A DNA stretch of 64,000 bases, taken from positions 10,202,501 through 10,266,500 of the forward strand of contig CM051520.1 of assembly GCA_028015205.1 (NCBI GenBank), written 5' to 3'. This stretch comes from Mytilisepta virgata. Taxonomy: Eukaryota; Mollusca; Bivalvia; Mytilida; Mytilidae. Of the stretch, positions 1 to 22,790 are shown piece after piece. The translations under genes were made by a program, and so were the position numbers. Below the pieces are notes generated by a model that saw nothing but the letters and a program-made list of their open reading frames with translations, searched no databases and was not told the DNA's origin. Positions within the stretch are counted from its first letter, which is position 1. Every line of letters starts with the position of its first letter.

Positions 1-353
1 AGCCTTCAGTACAGAAAACAATCTCACACCTTATTGCAAATTTAAGGCATACAGTTCTGAGGTTAATTATTATACCCCCGCTCTACGGAGTGGGTGGTAT
101 GCTGGATTCACCTTGTCCATCCATCCATACGTTCAAACTGAAACTTTTCCCAATTTTCATAATTAAAAAAGAGTGGGGGTATACTTTGCACGATAACGCG
201 TGCCTCATGTTTTTGCTGTTGTATTTTTATTTTTATTTTCAATTTCAATATAAATTTTTTAAACAAATGTCATAGGGCTTAAAATATGTACATTCATTAT
301 TTATAATGTTATTTAAACATTTAAAATTAATTGCATGTTACCTTTGCTTACAG
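1..353 (+). other. Intron sequence of EFCAB5-like gene
   Basis: AT-rich sequence ending in a pyrimidine tract and acceptor at 353. No exon is recognised before it. A short GC-richer patch near 77-100 (cccccgctctacggagtggg) has an inverted look but no known identity. Confidence 0.5.
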
Positions 354-10395
<10,042 letters not shown>

Positions 10396-12158
10396 GGGAG
10401 ATGGGAGATAACCTGGACAGGTTTATAAATACCTACAATACTTTAATAATTGTACAGGATCTGCTGGATTTACAGTTGTTCTGTGTTGGCAGATCAAGTC
10501 AGTACTTTTTGAAGATGGATTTCTATTTGTTATACTTTGTAAAAATAGACAAAAACTGATGGATTTGGTATTAAAATTCCACTTTTTATCATGCATTTTA
10601 TAGTAGAAATCCCCCATTACTATTTATATCCCCCAATCAAATTTGATTGGATCTGACAGTAGTATTTTTGACATTGATTGATGGACTGACAGATATTCAG
10701 ATTTTTCAAACATATTTTTTTATTTTTACATACTAGTATGTGAAGATATGTAATTTATTTGACTTTCATGATGTAAAAAAAATATTAATGGTTAAAAATG
10801 TGACAGAGCTACATGTTGTGATGAAAAGTTAATGGATTGCAACATGGACATGTAGATTTTCTGCATTTTTGACATATTTCAACAATGTATAATTTTTTTT
10901 TTTAAATTATGTAAAGTTTATGATGTCTGTATTATTTAAAGATATTTTTTAAAGATTTTTTTTTATCTCCTCTTGTTTTTACCATAACACAGCATTAAAT
11001 ATTTTTTCTTGATTACCCTTTCAGTTTCATTTCATAATTTTGTTAAATGCATTTGTGGGAAGTTATGAAATCCTTTTAAATTCTGTATTGCTTTTTTTTT
11101 CTTTTTGTTGTTGAAAAAAATACTTTTCAACTATAAAATGTGTGCTATTCTGAGACTAACCAGTGAATTTCCTTAAAAGAATTATTTTAAGTCAGTTTTG
11201 TGCCTTTCTTTTATAATTATTGCTATTCAATCCACTTCTGTTTTCAGATAATACACATTTTAACAAAAATGTGAAGCTGCTGTATATTATATCTTAAAGT
11301 TTTCTGTTTATGTTAGTACAATTCTGTGATAGTGTGAAATTTTTTATTTTATGCATTTTTTTTTTTTATATACATGTATTTTACATTTTTCCTATAATTG
11401 GAAAAAAAATCTGTCCAGTTTTTTGTGATTAACTATCCGTCCAGGTTTTGTGATTAATGGAAGATTTGCTTATGTAACTTTGACATATGTTTAGCCTCAT
11501 CTGTGAGTGATAGGCAGAAAAATAATTTCTAAGTAATAAATTGATTACTTAGGTTCACTTCCAAAGTAATATCTATTTTTTTTTTTTGGATCGAATTTTG
11601 GTTTTTAATTTATTGAGTTTTTACTGTGGTAATAATTATAATAAAAGATTCACTCAACATACTCCTATTTTTAATTTTAATGAGAATAGGTTTTGTTTTC
11701 TTTTGGCTTGAACCAAACTATTTTGTAGCTTGTACTAAACTTATTACATGATAACAATTTAGTTCAGAATGGCCAAAAAAAGTATGCTTAATATAAAGAT
11801 GCACATTTTAAATGCATTATATACCAGCCAACTGCCATGTGTGTCAAATGTTTGTGAAAGCCTTATATAGTATGCCAAATATCATTTATATGTTTATTGT
11901 TGGAATGTGTTAAGTATCAGGTTCATTAAAGATAAAACAAATTATGTTGTCTGTTCATAAGTTCCAGTTCTATATCAACTTACATGGAATTCTGAAATGA
12001 TGTCTGCCATTGAGAATCATTAAAAAAACAGTTTATTATAGAAATATTAACTGAGAATTTTATATTTAAAATCTGAGAAATTCTTTGCCACATCCTAAAC
12101 ATTCAATCCCCATAAAAGTCATTATGTACGTGTTACTATTCATATTATTAGGTTTTCT
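10396..12158 (+). other. 3' UTR and downstream DNA of EFCAB5-like gene
   Basis: Very AT-rich with many T runs. One AATAAA is at 11535-11540, but other signals are possible and the transcript end cannot be fixed. No other gene seen. Confidence 0.4.
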
Positions 12159-12283
12159 GCAAATGTATATTGTAAAATATCAGCCACGAGACACAATGTG
12201 AAGCTTGTTCGGCGAGTGAGCGTAGCGAACGAGCTAAAAATCTTCATATTGTGTCGAGCGGCTTATATTTTACAATATTTGTT
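12159..12283. repeat. Foldback element 2
   Basis: The left arm (attgtaaaatatcagccacg, acacaatgtgaag) and the right arm (cttcatattgtgtcg, cggcttatattttacaat) are near-complementary. The loop holds ggcgagtgagcgtagcgaac. Same architecture as the elements at 9002 and 55915, with different arms. Confidence 0.85.
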
Positions 12284-13278
12284 TGAAGAAAACTTGATGA
12301 TAACTTTATCGTATTGTTAACTAGCAATCTTAATGGAATTTCTTACTTTTTAATGGCCATCTGCCTATAACTGGATGTTTTCCTGATATATTCGGGTCAA
12401 CGTTCGGTCAAACATTATGACGTCGCTGATATATTCGGGTCAGCTTATATAAGGGTCGGGTCAACTCTTTACGACGTCACAGTGCCGAAATACGGGAAAT
12501 TGTGAAGGCCTCAGCAGGTCGATATAGGCATGGGGAAATATGATAAAATACTATATCAGTAGTGGTTCACAGAAAATACAGAGCAACTGTAGAAGTCATT
12601 TCTTTTAAAAAATAAATTTTGGTCTTAGATAAAAAGCTGTTTTGAATTTACTATTTCCTCCATTTTGAAGGCTTTATTGTGATGGAAATGAATAACACCA
12701 ATAAAATAAAATTGCCTTTACTTTGCTTGATCTCTGTCGCATGCATGTTTGGATTTTTGGTCAAAAGTATTATTTATTGTAGGCAATAGTTCATTTTACG
12801 TAATTTCACCTTGATATGTATATTTGTCATTCAGGAATCATATAAAAATAAATCATTTGGAAGGTGATATAGAATGAATCAAGCCGGTCTGTCTGTGCTT
12901 CATCCAGTCTTTATGGAAAGTTATTTACACAGCGCTAGGTCATGAAATTCAATCTCATGTAGGTAGGATGTTCTGGTCGACTGAAGTATTTCAGATTAGA
13001 AATATAAATTTTACCCTGTTAGCATTAAAAATCCTGTATTTAAGAGATTTCATGAAACCTGGGTTTAATTTATAAATCTCTATGGGTTTTGATGAAACTT
13101 ACACAGAGGATCCTCTTTGTTAAAATACATAAAATGGTAGATAGATTAATTTTGTCCATAATTTTAAAGGGACATATTAAAGTTTTTTTTTAAAAGATTT
13201 TTATCTTCAATCGGTCTGAAAAATACAATGGAAATTTGCTGAAACTTACTCAGATGGTTCTTCTTTTAAAATATCTAA
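12284..13278. other. Intergenic, no gene recognised
   Basis: Contains a short local repeat of atattcgggtcaac/gc (about 12389-12470) with cgacgtca-like words. Otherwise AT-rich sequence without a gene. Confidence 0.4.
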
Positions 13279-13889
13279 CTAGAGCTGTATCGCTCACCTG
13301 GATTTAACTTTTCACCTTGAGCAGGACTAAAAATTTATGTGTTGCAGTCAATTTGGTTGGTTTTCTATAGGGTTCTATGTTAAACTGTGGCAGCCATCTT
13401 GGTTGACAGTCCATTTCTAAAAGAAACCATCTAAGGATCATTACTGCTAAGTCTTGTTCCAACTGGCTAAGTGGTTTCTGACAAGAAGATTTTGATGAAT
13501 TTTCTTGTAGGTTCCTATATTAAACTAAATTCGGCTGTGGCGGCCATCATGGTCATACAATCTGGATGATCAGACACAATTCTGAAAGAGGACCATCTAA
13601 AGCCCAATGCTGCCAACATTAGTTCCAATTGGCTAAGTAGTTTCAGACAAGAAGATTTTTTTTAATGAATTTTCCCATAGGGCCCTATGTTAAACTAAGT
13701 TCAGCTCTGGTGGCCATCTTTGTTAACAGTCCGGGTCATTGGACATTCTGAAAGGGGACCATCTAAGGACCATTGTTACCAAGTCTGGTTCCAATTGGCC
13801 TTGCAGTTTCATAGAAGATTTTTTAAATTCATCCCCCCATTTTTGGCCGGGTTGCACAGAGTGCAAATCCGGGTTATAGTATGGTAAAT

Positions 13890-13957
13890 GTCGGGCGGGC
13901 GGGCGGGCGGCGGGCGGCGGGCGGCGGCGGGCGGCGGGGCGGTGGCGGGCGGGTGGG
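13890..13957 (+). repeat. (GGGC)n/(GGC)n-type GC-rich tract
   Basis: About 65 bases of almost pure G and C (gggcgggcgggcgggcgg and variants) in AT-rich surroundings. The many runs of three or more G could form G-quadruplexes. Confidence 0.9.
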
Positions 13958-13961
13958 GAAA

Positions 13962-15200
13962 ATGGGTACCTATTTTGTGAAATCAACTCCTCCTACAGTT
14001 TTTCACCCACATCCTTGAAACTTCATAGAATGTTTCTATATATATTGAAGATGTGCACCTCACTTTATGGAATTATTTCAGGAATTATTTCCCATTTTTC
14101 CAAACTTTGGAACTTAGTCGTTTTTTATTGACATCTTCAATAGAGGGTACCTATTTTGTGAAATCAACTCCTCCTACAGTTTTTCACCCACATCCTTGAA
14201 ACTTCATAGAATGTTTCTATATATATTGAAGATGTGCACCTCACTTTATGGAGTTATTTCAGGAATTATTTCCCATTTTTCCAAACTTTGGAACTTAGTC
14301 GTTTTTTATTGACATCTTCAATAGAGGGTACCTATTTTGTGAAATCAACTCCTCCTACAGTTTTTCACCCACATGCTTGAAACTTCATAGAATGTTTCTA
14401 TATGTATTGAAGATGTGCACCTCACTTTATGGCATTATTTCAGGAATTATTTCCCATTTTTCCACTTTGGAACTTAGTTGTTTTTTATTGACATCTTCAA
14501 TAGAGGGTACCTATTTTGTGAAATCAACTCCTCCTACAGTTTTTCACCCACATCCTTGAAACTTCATAGAATGTTTTTATATATATTGAAGATGTGCACC
14601 TCACTTTATGGAGTTATTTCAGGAATTATTTCCCATTTTTCCAAACTTTGGAACTTAGTCGTTTTTTATTGACATCTTCAATAGAGGGTACCTATTTTGT
14701 GAAATCAACTCCTCCTACAGTTTTTCGCCCACATCTTTGAAACTTCATAGAATGTTTCTATATATATTGAAGATGTGCACCTCACTTTATGGAATTATTT
14801 CAGGAATTATTTCCCATTTTCCCAAACTTTGGAACTTAGTTGTTTTTTATTGACATCTTCAATAGAGGGTACCTATTTTGTGAAATCAACTCCTCCTACA
14901 GTTTTTCGTCCACATCTTTGAAACTTCATAGAATGTTTCTATATATATTGAAGATATGCACCTCACTTTATGGAATTATTTCAAGAATTATTTCCCATTT
15001 TTCCAAACTTTGGAACTTAGTCGTTTTTTATTGACATCTTCAATAGAGGGTACCTATTTTGCGAAATCAACTCCTCCTACAGTTTTTCACCCACATCATT
15101 GAAACTTCACAGAATCTTTTAATACATATTGAAGATGTGCACCCCACTTTATGGAAATATTTCAGGAATTATTTCCCATTTTTCCAAACCAGTGTTTATC
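13962..15200 (+). repeat. 181-bp tandem array (~7 copies)
   Basis: gagggtacc-like starts at about 13962, 14143, 14324, 14503, 14684, 14865 and 15046 give periods of 181 or 179 bases. Units are highly similar (few substitutions each). The same family, more diverged, forms the array at 21690-22790. Confidence 0.95.
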
Positions 15201-16084
15201 AACATGTAATCAAATCAAATATTGCTTACTTCACCTATTTCTAATTAAATTGATGGCTGCCTCTGTGCTCGTACACCAACATACAATCAGTCTGATTTTG
15301 TCTATATAAATATTCATGACTGCCAATGTGCAATATGATCTTGTAATCACCTTTGTCACCACTACAATAAACACCCAGCAACCCGGCCATTTGTGTCTTT
15401 GACCCATTTTTCTATTTTTAGTAACAGCACCCCTGTCTGTTCGAAGTCGGGGATTAATTTGGAAGAGGGCCATTCCAGCAAAGTTTGGTCCCAATTGGCC
15501 CAGTGGTTTCAGAGAAGATCTGTCAAGGGAACTTTACCGTGGACGCCGTCTTTAAAGGGCAAAAACTCCTATAAAGGGTAAATCAATGATTTTGGTCATA
15601 TTGACTTATTTGTAGATCTTACTTCGTTGAACATTTTTGCTGTCAACAGTTGGTCTTTATCTATAATTATTCAAGATAATAACCTGAAACTGCCAAATTT
15701 CCTTCAAATCAACAATTCCGGGGCAATAACCCAACAAAGGATTGACCGATTCGTCTGAACATTTCATGGCTTGTAGATCTTGACTTGATGAACATTTTTA
15801 ACCATGTCCGTTTTGCTCTAAATGCTTTAGTTTTTGAGATATAAGACAAAAACTGCAGTTTTCCCCTATTTCGGCCATGTTGGTTGGCATGCGGGGTCAT
15901 CGGAAATATTTTTTAAACAAGATACCCTAATGATGCTTGTGGCCAAGTTTGGTTCCTTATGGCCCAGTTGTTTCAGAGGAGACGATTTTTAACAAAGTTT
16001 ACTGACGACGACGGACTCCAAGTGATGAGAATAGGTCATATCCTAGGTACTATATGCAAAACTTTTCTTCGTTGGCAGGGACGC

Positions 16085-16460
16085 ACTAAAATGTTATTAT
16101 CTACCCACTTCTGGACCTTATTGCGTATCTAGAAGAGTTTAGGTCACAAGCTTCACAATTTTCGAAATTGGACGCAGTGGGTCCCAGTTTTGAAAATCAA
16201 AATTCTAAATATCTTATTGCACATCTTCATGTATAAAAATACTGTAGAAATAAAATGCCTAAAGTGAAAAATGAAAGAGTATTGTCAGTCACAAGCTTAA
16301 AATCCTAATTTTCGAAATTCGAACACCCGTGGATCCCTACTTTGATATAAAATTCTCAAACATAGAGTTTAGGTCACAAGAAAATTGTGACGGACGGGGG
16401 GGGGGGGGGGGGCTTTAACAATGACCTCTTCCAAATTGCGGGGATAATGGCCGTGTCCTT
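16085..16460 (+). mobile_element. pearl/MgE-like element fragment
   Basis: Carries the repeat motifs ggtcacaagctt, attttcgaaatt, tgggtcccagttttgaaaat and cttattgcacatc, about two core units. It ends with cacaagaaaattgtgacgga and a 17-base G run. This matches the elements at 38440-40590. Confidence 0.65.
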
Positions 16461-16639
16461 TTGTGAGGAAAAATAGTGGGTGCAAAACGTACTGAATGGA
16501 TCTGAGTAAAATTCATATTCAAACACATTATTGTGACAGTACTGTAGTATCTGACACAACAGGGATAGCATTCATTTCTAACTGCCTCCGTTTAGTTTTG
16601 TTTGTTAACCAAAAATCCAAGAAAGTCACTATTTTGAAA

Positions 16640-17995
16640 ATCTATATTTTAACAACGGATCCCTGGAGGATGATAGTGCTTCTCTAATATCATGGTTCTC
16701 TACAAGTAAAATGCAAGCAAATCCAGAAAATATCCAGGTGATAGCTATCGGCAATAGAACACTCGAACACAATATTAAATTTAATTTAAATGGTTGTAAC
16801 ATCAGCTGCGACGATGAAGTCAAACTGCCCGGCGTATCTATTGATTTCAAGTTAAATTTTAATATACGCGTATTGCAAACATCTTCAAAAAAGCTTTAAA
16901 ACGTCTTTAAAAGGATTGGACAACACCTAAACAAACTAGCAAATATCGTTTATTATGTACAACCTCAGCTATTGCCCTTTAACATGGCACTACTGCAGTG
17001 ACAGAAACACTAATTAAATAGAAAGAGCGTTGCGTTTTATCTATGAAGACAACACCAATACATACCAATCTTTACTAGAACGCTCAAAGTTACCATCATT
17101 AAAAATCCGACAAATTAGAATCATTGCATTAGAGACATACAAAATAGTTTTACAAAACACAGATGATGTAACAAGGCAAAAAACCACAAGGTATGGTAGG
17201 AGGAGTTTCAGCTATGAAACAGAAAAGATTTGGAATTCCTTACCCAGTCATGCAGGGAGTTTATCAACATTTGGCAACTTCAAAAATTTTATCTCTACAT
17301 GCTGTTTCTCTGAAAATTGTTCCTGTAGTTCATGTAGACTTCACTGTTCATCCACTGCTTCTTTGTTGAACCCTCTTTTGTCCTCCTGTTGGTTTCTACG
17401 TGTAGCCTTGCTTTTAGTGCTCTATGTTGGTTTTAGCCTTTATGTTTATATTTATGTTTGTGTCCTACTTGCTGCTGCTTATTTATTTTATGTTTAGGCT
17501 ATTCGTTGCTTTTGCATGTATGTTTGTATGCTGTTATCTAGCTAATATCTTTTATGTCTGTATGGTTTGTGTACCTACTATAGATTGCTTAGCTTTAAGA
17601 GTATGTTTTATTTTAAATGTGAAGTCAAAAATTATTTTGGCTGGGGTTGGGGGGGGGGGGGGGGTGCAATACATGGTGGATGTGTGAACTCCGAATACCA
17701 TGACCAAACTTGCCTGGGGTCTGCACATCCGCCCTGTAATTTAAAATTACTTTTGGCATCCTTCACAAGTAGTTATATCATGCTACCAATTACATGTATA
17801 AATTTTTTTTAAATTTGTATCCATGTGCTTTATGTAATGTTATGTCTGGTTACTTGTTATCATGCCCTGTTTTGTTTTTAAAATATCAGTCGGTTAAAGA
17901 GCTCTACAGAGCTCATGTTTATCCTGTTACTCAGTATATAATATATGTGCCGACTTTAAATAAAATTTACTTACTTTACTTACTTACTATCCTGT
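16640..17995 (+). pseudogene. Decayed LINE, reverse transcriptase C-terminal part
   Basis: Frame-broken + strand coding remnants show typical non-LTR reverse transcriptase C-terminal motifs. WFSTSKMQANPENIQVIAIG is followed by ISCDDEVKLPGVSIDFKLNF (16650-16860). Then comes RALRFIYEDNTNTYQSLLER, and TRYGRRSFSYETEKIWNSLP with a SLSTFGNFK tail (17020-17290). The 3' end is a ttac microsatellite near 17965-17990, as in many LINE tails. The type resembles CR1/L2/Rex-like elements. Several stops and frame changes make it inactive. Confidence 0.85.
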
Positions 17996-18838
17996 ATGTA
18001 GAAAACACATTTAAATATCTTCTCGAAAATAACCAGTGGATGTGTCATTTCCATCCAAAAAATATACAAGTGTAGATAACTTTATAAAAGATCAAAGTCA
18101 GTGATGATGTATTTAGACGCTGAAGAAGAGCATTTCCAACAGATATTTTGAGCAATTTACAGTTAAAAAAAAACTTAAATATATGTAATATTAGGTACTC
18201 TTTCTATAAAAAAAAATCAGGGAAATAACCCCGGGGAAATAACAGACAATAAACAAAAAGTACTTTACGTTATAGTTGTAAAATTCTCTGGGATGTGGAA
18301 AAATATCTACTGGTAAATCCTAATCTGTGTTACCTATTTTAAAGGTATTTAGATTTCTTCTTTCTAATTATATACATGTTATATAATTATTACGTAATAC
18401 AAAATAATCAAAAACGAAACCAAAACCAAAACACACTTAAGTCTTATTTAATCTCAACAAAACATGTCAATAATAAATTAAATTCTAAATAAAAAACAAC
18501 AGAAATCAGAAGAAAACGCTTTTAAGCAACCATATAATTTCTTTAATATACACAAACTAATCGTATGAAATCTACATCATATTTATATTTTTTTTTAGAA
18601 AATGGAAACCCAAAACGAAAAATTACTTTTCTCATACAAAAAAAGATCAGGTTGTTTCTGACTTTTCATGAGATCATGTTTCCAACTTTTCATGAGTGTA
18701 ACTATAAAATGTATAAATATGTCATTTTCAGTCATTCAGAAAAGATGTCCATATCAACTGAAGGTTAGTAAATATTTCTTTGATTATTATTGGCTGTGGC
18801 TGATAGTTTGAATACTAGAAAAAAACATGTTAATGTCT
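17996..18838. other. Intergenic, nothing recognised
   Basis: AT-rich sequence. A 67-aa + strand open frame at 18565-18768 has low complexity and no motif. Confidence 0.4.
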
Positions 18839-18839
18839 G

Positions 18840-19560
18840 AGTATATAACTATAACCTTTTATTTCCAATCAAAGGGTCCTAAAAGGGCAATATGTATAAA
18901 GGATACAACATGCGACACAAATATTTTTCATAATAAATATGATATTGATATGATGGTATGGAAACTATGGCATATTATCATGCAAAAACCTGGCAACAGG
19001 GTATAAATTTTCTTGATTCTCACAGTTAAGAATCCAAAAAATGTTTGCCAATCAGATAAATTGTAAAAACCTTGAACTTTAATGCAATCTCATATAATAT
19101 TTTTTCTCTGGTCTTTATACTTTCAGCACTTTATAAGAAAATGTATCTCGTCTTCAACTTCATTGTAGGAGCAATTTTTACAAATTCTTTCATGGTGTGG
19201 TGTTTTATTGTAGCGCCAATTTTCAATAAGAAGTCTATGAGCTGATATTCTGAATCTACAAAGGGACTTTCTAAGTTATAGAAAGATAATTTTCAAATCT
19301 AAAATTTGTTTTGATATTAACATAAGTGGCTAATTTGCCATCTTTTAATATTTTACTTGTCTTTACCCAATCTGTCATATACCTTTTCTTAGTAAAAACC
19401 AAATCTGCTCTTACTCTGAATTAAAGCATTATATTCTAATCCTAAAATTATAAAGAGAATCTTAATAGTTGAGAACCAAGATTTTCTAGATTATAACTAC
19501 CACCAACCAAAAGCAGCTAAAGTTCGGCTTTTAAGTCCACTTGTAAATAAAATACTCGGT
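18840..19560 (-). pseudogene. LINE 3' end remnant (minus strand)
   Basis: The minus strand encodes RFRISAHRLLIENWRYNKTP, then ERICKNCSYNEVEDEIHFLI and KC (about 19130-19270), the CxxC..H..C knuckle at the end of a LINE ORF2. The 3' part shares ccaatcaaagggtcctaaaa and following sequence with the copy at 49330-50450. Confidence 0.82.
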
Positions 19561-20414
19561 AATGGAGTGGTTATTCAAAATTTTATCCGATGGTCCACAG
19601 GTATTTGAAATTGTATCCCATATTTTTTCCCTCATTCTCCTTTTTCTTTGCAAAACCCTCGATCCTCCATTGTTAAATTTTTCTCCATTTTCTAAAACAA
19701 ATCAAATGAACAACATATCACAATTAGTAGACTTGTACAGTATATGACAGACGTATGTCACCCTTTATATTCATTCAATTAAGAGATATTCAGTTGAATG
19801 CTTATGTAGGTAGGTACATTTAACAATAAGTTAAATAAGGTAATTCCTATTCAGGTAAAAATAGTACCTATGAATTTTTTTTGTAATATTATATTATATT
19901 TTTAGCAGAAAATGCAATATTTTGATGACATATAACACACAATCCTATATATTGCCTTATAAAGAATTATTCTGACCATTCCTTAAAGTTGACGTATTTG
20001 TACCATGGTATTCATTGTTTACTTACTGCACGAACTTAGGTATAAATATATGTTTATATAATAATTGACAGTGTTGCGCAGTTAAATCCACCATTTTTCA
20101 TGAAGTAAGTTATATTTTACTTGTTTATATAGTTGGTGGCTCCTGCAGTTAAGCTAAATATACTTAGACTAGTTGCTGAATAATCTATTCTCTAACAGAT
20201 TTTTTTAGTGTTTCTCTCTCTAGAGGTGTGGCTGAGACGGGGGTATTATACTCCTAATTATAAACTTTTTTTTCATCTTTTTCCTTACAAGTATATTATG
20301 GCGTTTTTAATGTGTACTATTTGTAACTATATACACTGTATTGGTGTATTATATGTCGAAATTAATAAAATATATATATTGTATTATGCTCTTTGTGAGC
20401 CCATTTAATGGAAA
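19561..20414. other. Intergenic, nothing recognised
   Basis: AT-rich sequence with no gene or clear repeat. Confidence 0.4.
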
Positions 20415-20890
20415 ATAAACATCTTCTTCTTCTATAGTTACAAATAATAAATACAGAACTAAAATGAGCAACACAAGGTAAATTACAATAGGTCAAATAG
20501 AAAAAAAATATATTCCGGAAAAAGTAGTAAAAAGGGGACTAAACACCTTTGTTAAAACCACATAAAATGTAAGGACAAATATACATTTGTACCTAATGGG
20601 CAACCAAAACAAAAATCGGAAAGACTAATGAACAACCACAAGCACAACAAATAAACACTGAAAACCAAAAAACAATGAACAACACGAACTCACACAAAAA
20701 CCAGGAGTGAACTCAGGCGCTCTGGAAGGGCAAGCAGCTCCCGCTTGAAATGTCACGACAGTAGGAACAGGTCCATTTTAGACACTGGAACACCGCAATA
20801 AGGGTCAAACAATCCGCGACGACGACCGTAACTTGGTTCATGCCTGTTGAAATATTCTCTGGATGTAATGCTGAAGTAATCGGTACAGTT
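20415..20890. repeat. Unclassified interspersed-repeat-like segment
   Basis: A-rich stretch (aatgaacaaccacaagcaca and similar) leading to caggcgctctggaagggcaa. The words ggtgctccagaagggtaagc recur near 61550, suggesting a dispersed family. The class is unknown. Confidence 0.35.
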
Positions 20891-21035
20891 ATAGTCAATG
20901 TACTCAAAAATGGTCCGTGACAGAAATATTACACCGTTAGAAATTGACCAACTACATCAAGTTTTGTATCCAAAAGTGGTCCGTGACAGAAATATTACAC
21001 AGTTAGAAATGGACCAACTACATCAAGTTATGTAT
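20885..21035 (+). repeat. ~67-bp tandem duplication (two copies)
   Basis: tggtccgtgacagaaatatt and the following attacac..ttagaaat..accaacta occur twice in succession, with about five differences. Confidence 0.85.
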
Positions 21036-21689
21036 CAAAGGATTCTTCTTCACCGATTTTGTAATAATTACTGGACAAATGGGCTCTGATTTAAAAAATG
21101 TAAATAATTTCCCATCGGGATCACGGTAATAAATAAATCCTCCCTTAAATTATTCATGTTTCAGTTTCTCAGATTGTATTATGTAAAAAAAAATGAAAAA
21201 ATTTCATCAATTAAAAAATATATTGAAATAACAAAAAAAAATTCATGTATACAGGATCCCAAATTTGGTGAAAAGGGACAGAGTTAATTATCATCATGAA
21301 CCAATAATGGCAAACTTGAGGGCCACATAATAATAATAATAATGACGACGACGATGATGATGCAGGCTAATTGATGCCATAATAAATGTTTTATGGATCC
21401 AAGATCATTACATGTCTTGTACATTTACATAATATTATGTTATGTTCAATAAGCTGCCTCACTTTCAATTCAGGAAAAACCTTTACTATATATATATTGT
21501 AAAGAAACAGGTTGTATGTATGTTGGTTTTCTTTAAGTTTGAATAATTTTAACTGTTTTAATGATTTGTAAAACACGATCGTCAGAAACTTAATTTCCCC
21601 ACTGCAACATTTCGTCAGATAATGACACTTTAGACACTGCATATACTTTTGGTTCTGTATCAAACTATTAATTTGGAAATGTCCATATA

Positions 21690-22790
21690 ATTTTGTCAGT
21701 TGAATAATTTTTTCCAGATTTTCCATTTTGTGGAACTCAGTCATTTTTTGCAACCAATGTATATGAAGGGTACATTTTTTTTGTAATCGCCTCATCCTAC
21801 AACCTTTAACCCAGATCTTTGAAACTTTGCAGTATGTTAATGGACATATTGAAGATTTGATGTTATTAGAAGATTTATATTCCAGATTTTTTATGTTGTG
21901 AAACTTAGTCATTTTTTGCAACCATTGTGTATAGAGGGTACCAATTTTGTGTAATTCCTCCTCATACAGTTTTTAACACAGATATCTGAAATTTTCAAAA
22001 TGTTTATGGACATATTAAAGATGTATACCACACGAAGGAGTATGATGTTATTTAAAGAATAATTTCCAGGTTTTCCATTTTGTAGAAATTAGTCATTTTT
22101 TGCAACCAGTGTGTATAGAGGGTACATATTTTTGTGAAATCAACTCCTCATACATCTTTTAACCAGATCTTTGAAAGCTTCCAAAATGTTTATGAACATA
22201 TTGAAGATTATGATGTTATTTGACGATTTTTATTCCAGATTTTTTCTATGTTGTGGAACTTTTTTGCAACCATTACAATTTTGTATAATCAACTATACTC
22301 CTGCAGCTGTTAACCTATATCTTTGAAACTTTGCAGAATGTTTATGGACATATTGAAGATGTGCCTGAAGGAGTATGATGTCATTTGAAGAATATTTTCC
22401 AGGTTTTCCATTTTGTGGAAATTAGAGATTTTTTGCAACCAATGTGAATGGAGGGTACCTATTTTTGTGTAATCAACTCATCAATCCTTTCCTTGTGTAA
22501 CTATATCTTTGAAAGTTTGCAGAATGTTTATGAACATATTGAAGATGGTGATGCTGTCAGAATGTTTATGAACATATTGAAGATGGTGATGCTGTCAGAA
22601 TGTTTATGAACATATTGAAGACGGTGATGCTATTTGAAGATTTTTCTTCCAGATTTTTTTCTTGTGGAACTTAGTCTTTTTTGCAACCATCACAAAAACT
22701 TTGCAGAATGTTAATGGACATATTGATGATGTGCACGAAGGAGTATGATCTCATGTGAAGAATTGTTTCCCGATTATTAATTATCCCCGC
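21690..22790 (+). repeat. Diverged ~180-bp tandem array
   Basis: gagggtac-like starts at about 21766, 21936, 22118 and 22451 with tttgcaaccattgtgtatag and tttatggacatattgaagat motifs. It is the same family as the array at 13962-15200 but much more diverged. A 38-bp sub-repeat (start agaatgtttatgaacatatt) is present three times at 22521-22634. Confidence 0.85.

Larger units (their letters stand above)
13845..15420. mobile_element. Element with GGCCGGGTTGC inverted ends and 181-bp tandem core, nested in copy A
   Basis: Starts with ggccgggttgc at 13845-13855, and the exact inverse gcaacccggcc is at 15378-15388. Sequence similarity with the copy ending near 23822 continues about 30 bases beyond (gtctttgac.catttt), so this end may be subterminal. 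Inside lie a GC-rich tract and a 181-bp tandem array. The Helitron-like copy A resumes on either side, so this element inserted later. Confidence 0.7.
13279..16031 (-). mobile_element. Helitron-like non-autonomous element copy A (minus orientation, with nested insertion)
   Basis: Read on the minus strand it starts ttctcatcacttgg (16031), passes the ~500-bp segment also present at 61928-62460, then tandem ~175-bp units with the gatggccgcc / ttagtttaacata motifs, and ends ccaggtgagcgatacagctctag followed by T at 13279. The terminal hairpin seen in the other copies is shortened here. The copy is interrupted by the element at 13845-15420. CTAG|T ends and no terminal inverted repeat fit the Helitron class; no Rep/helicase is present. 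Confidence 0.65.

Noticed and set aside
14377..15244. Several ~60-aa open frames starting MFFIDIFNRGYLF or similar
   Set aside because: They repeat with the 181-bp units and overlap in several frames, so they are shadows of the satellite.
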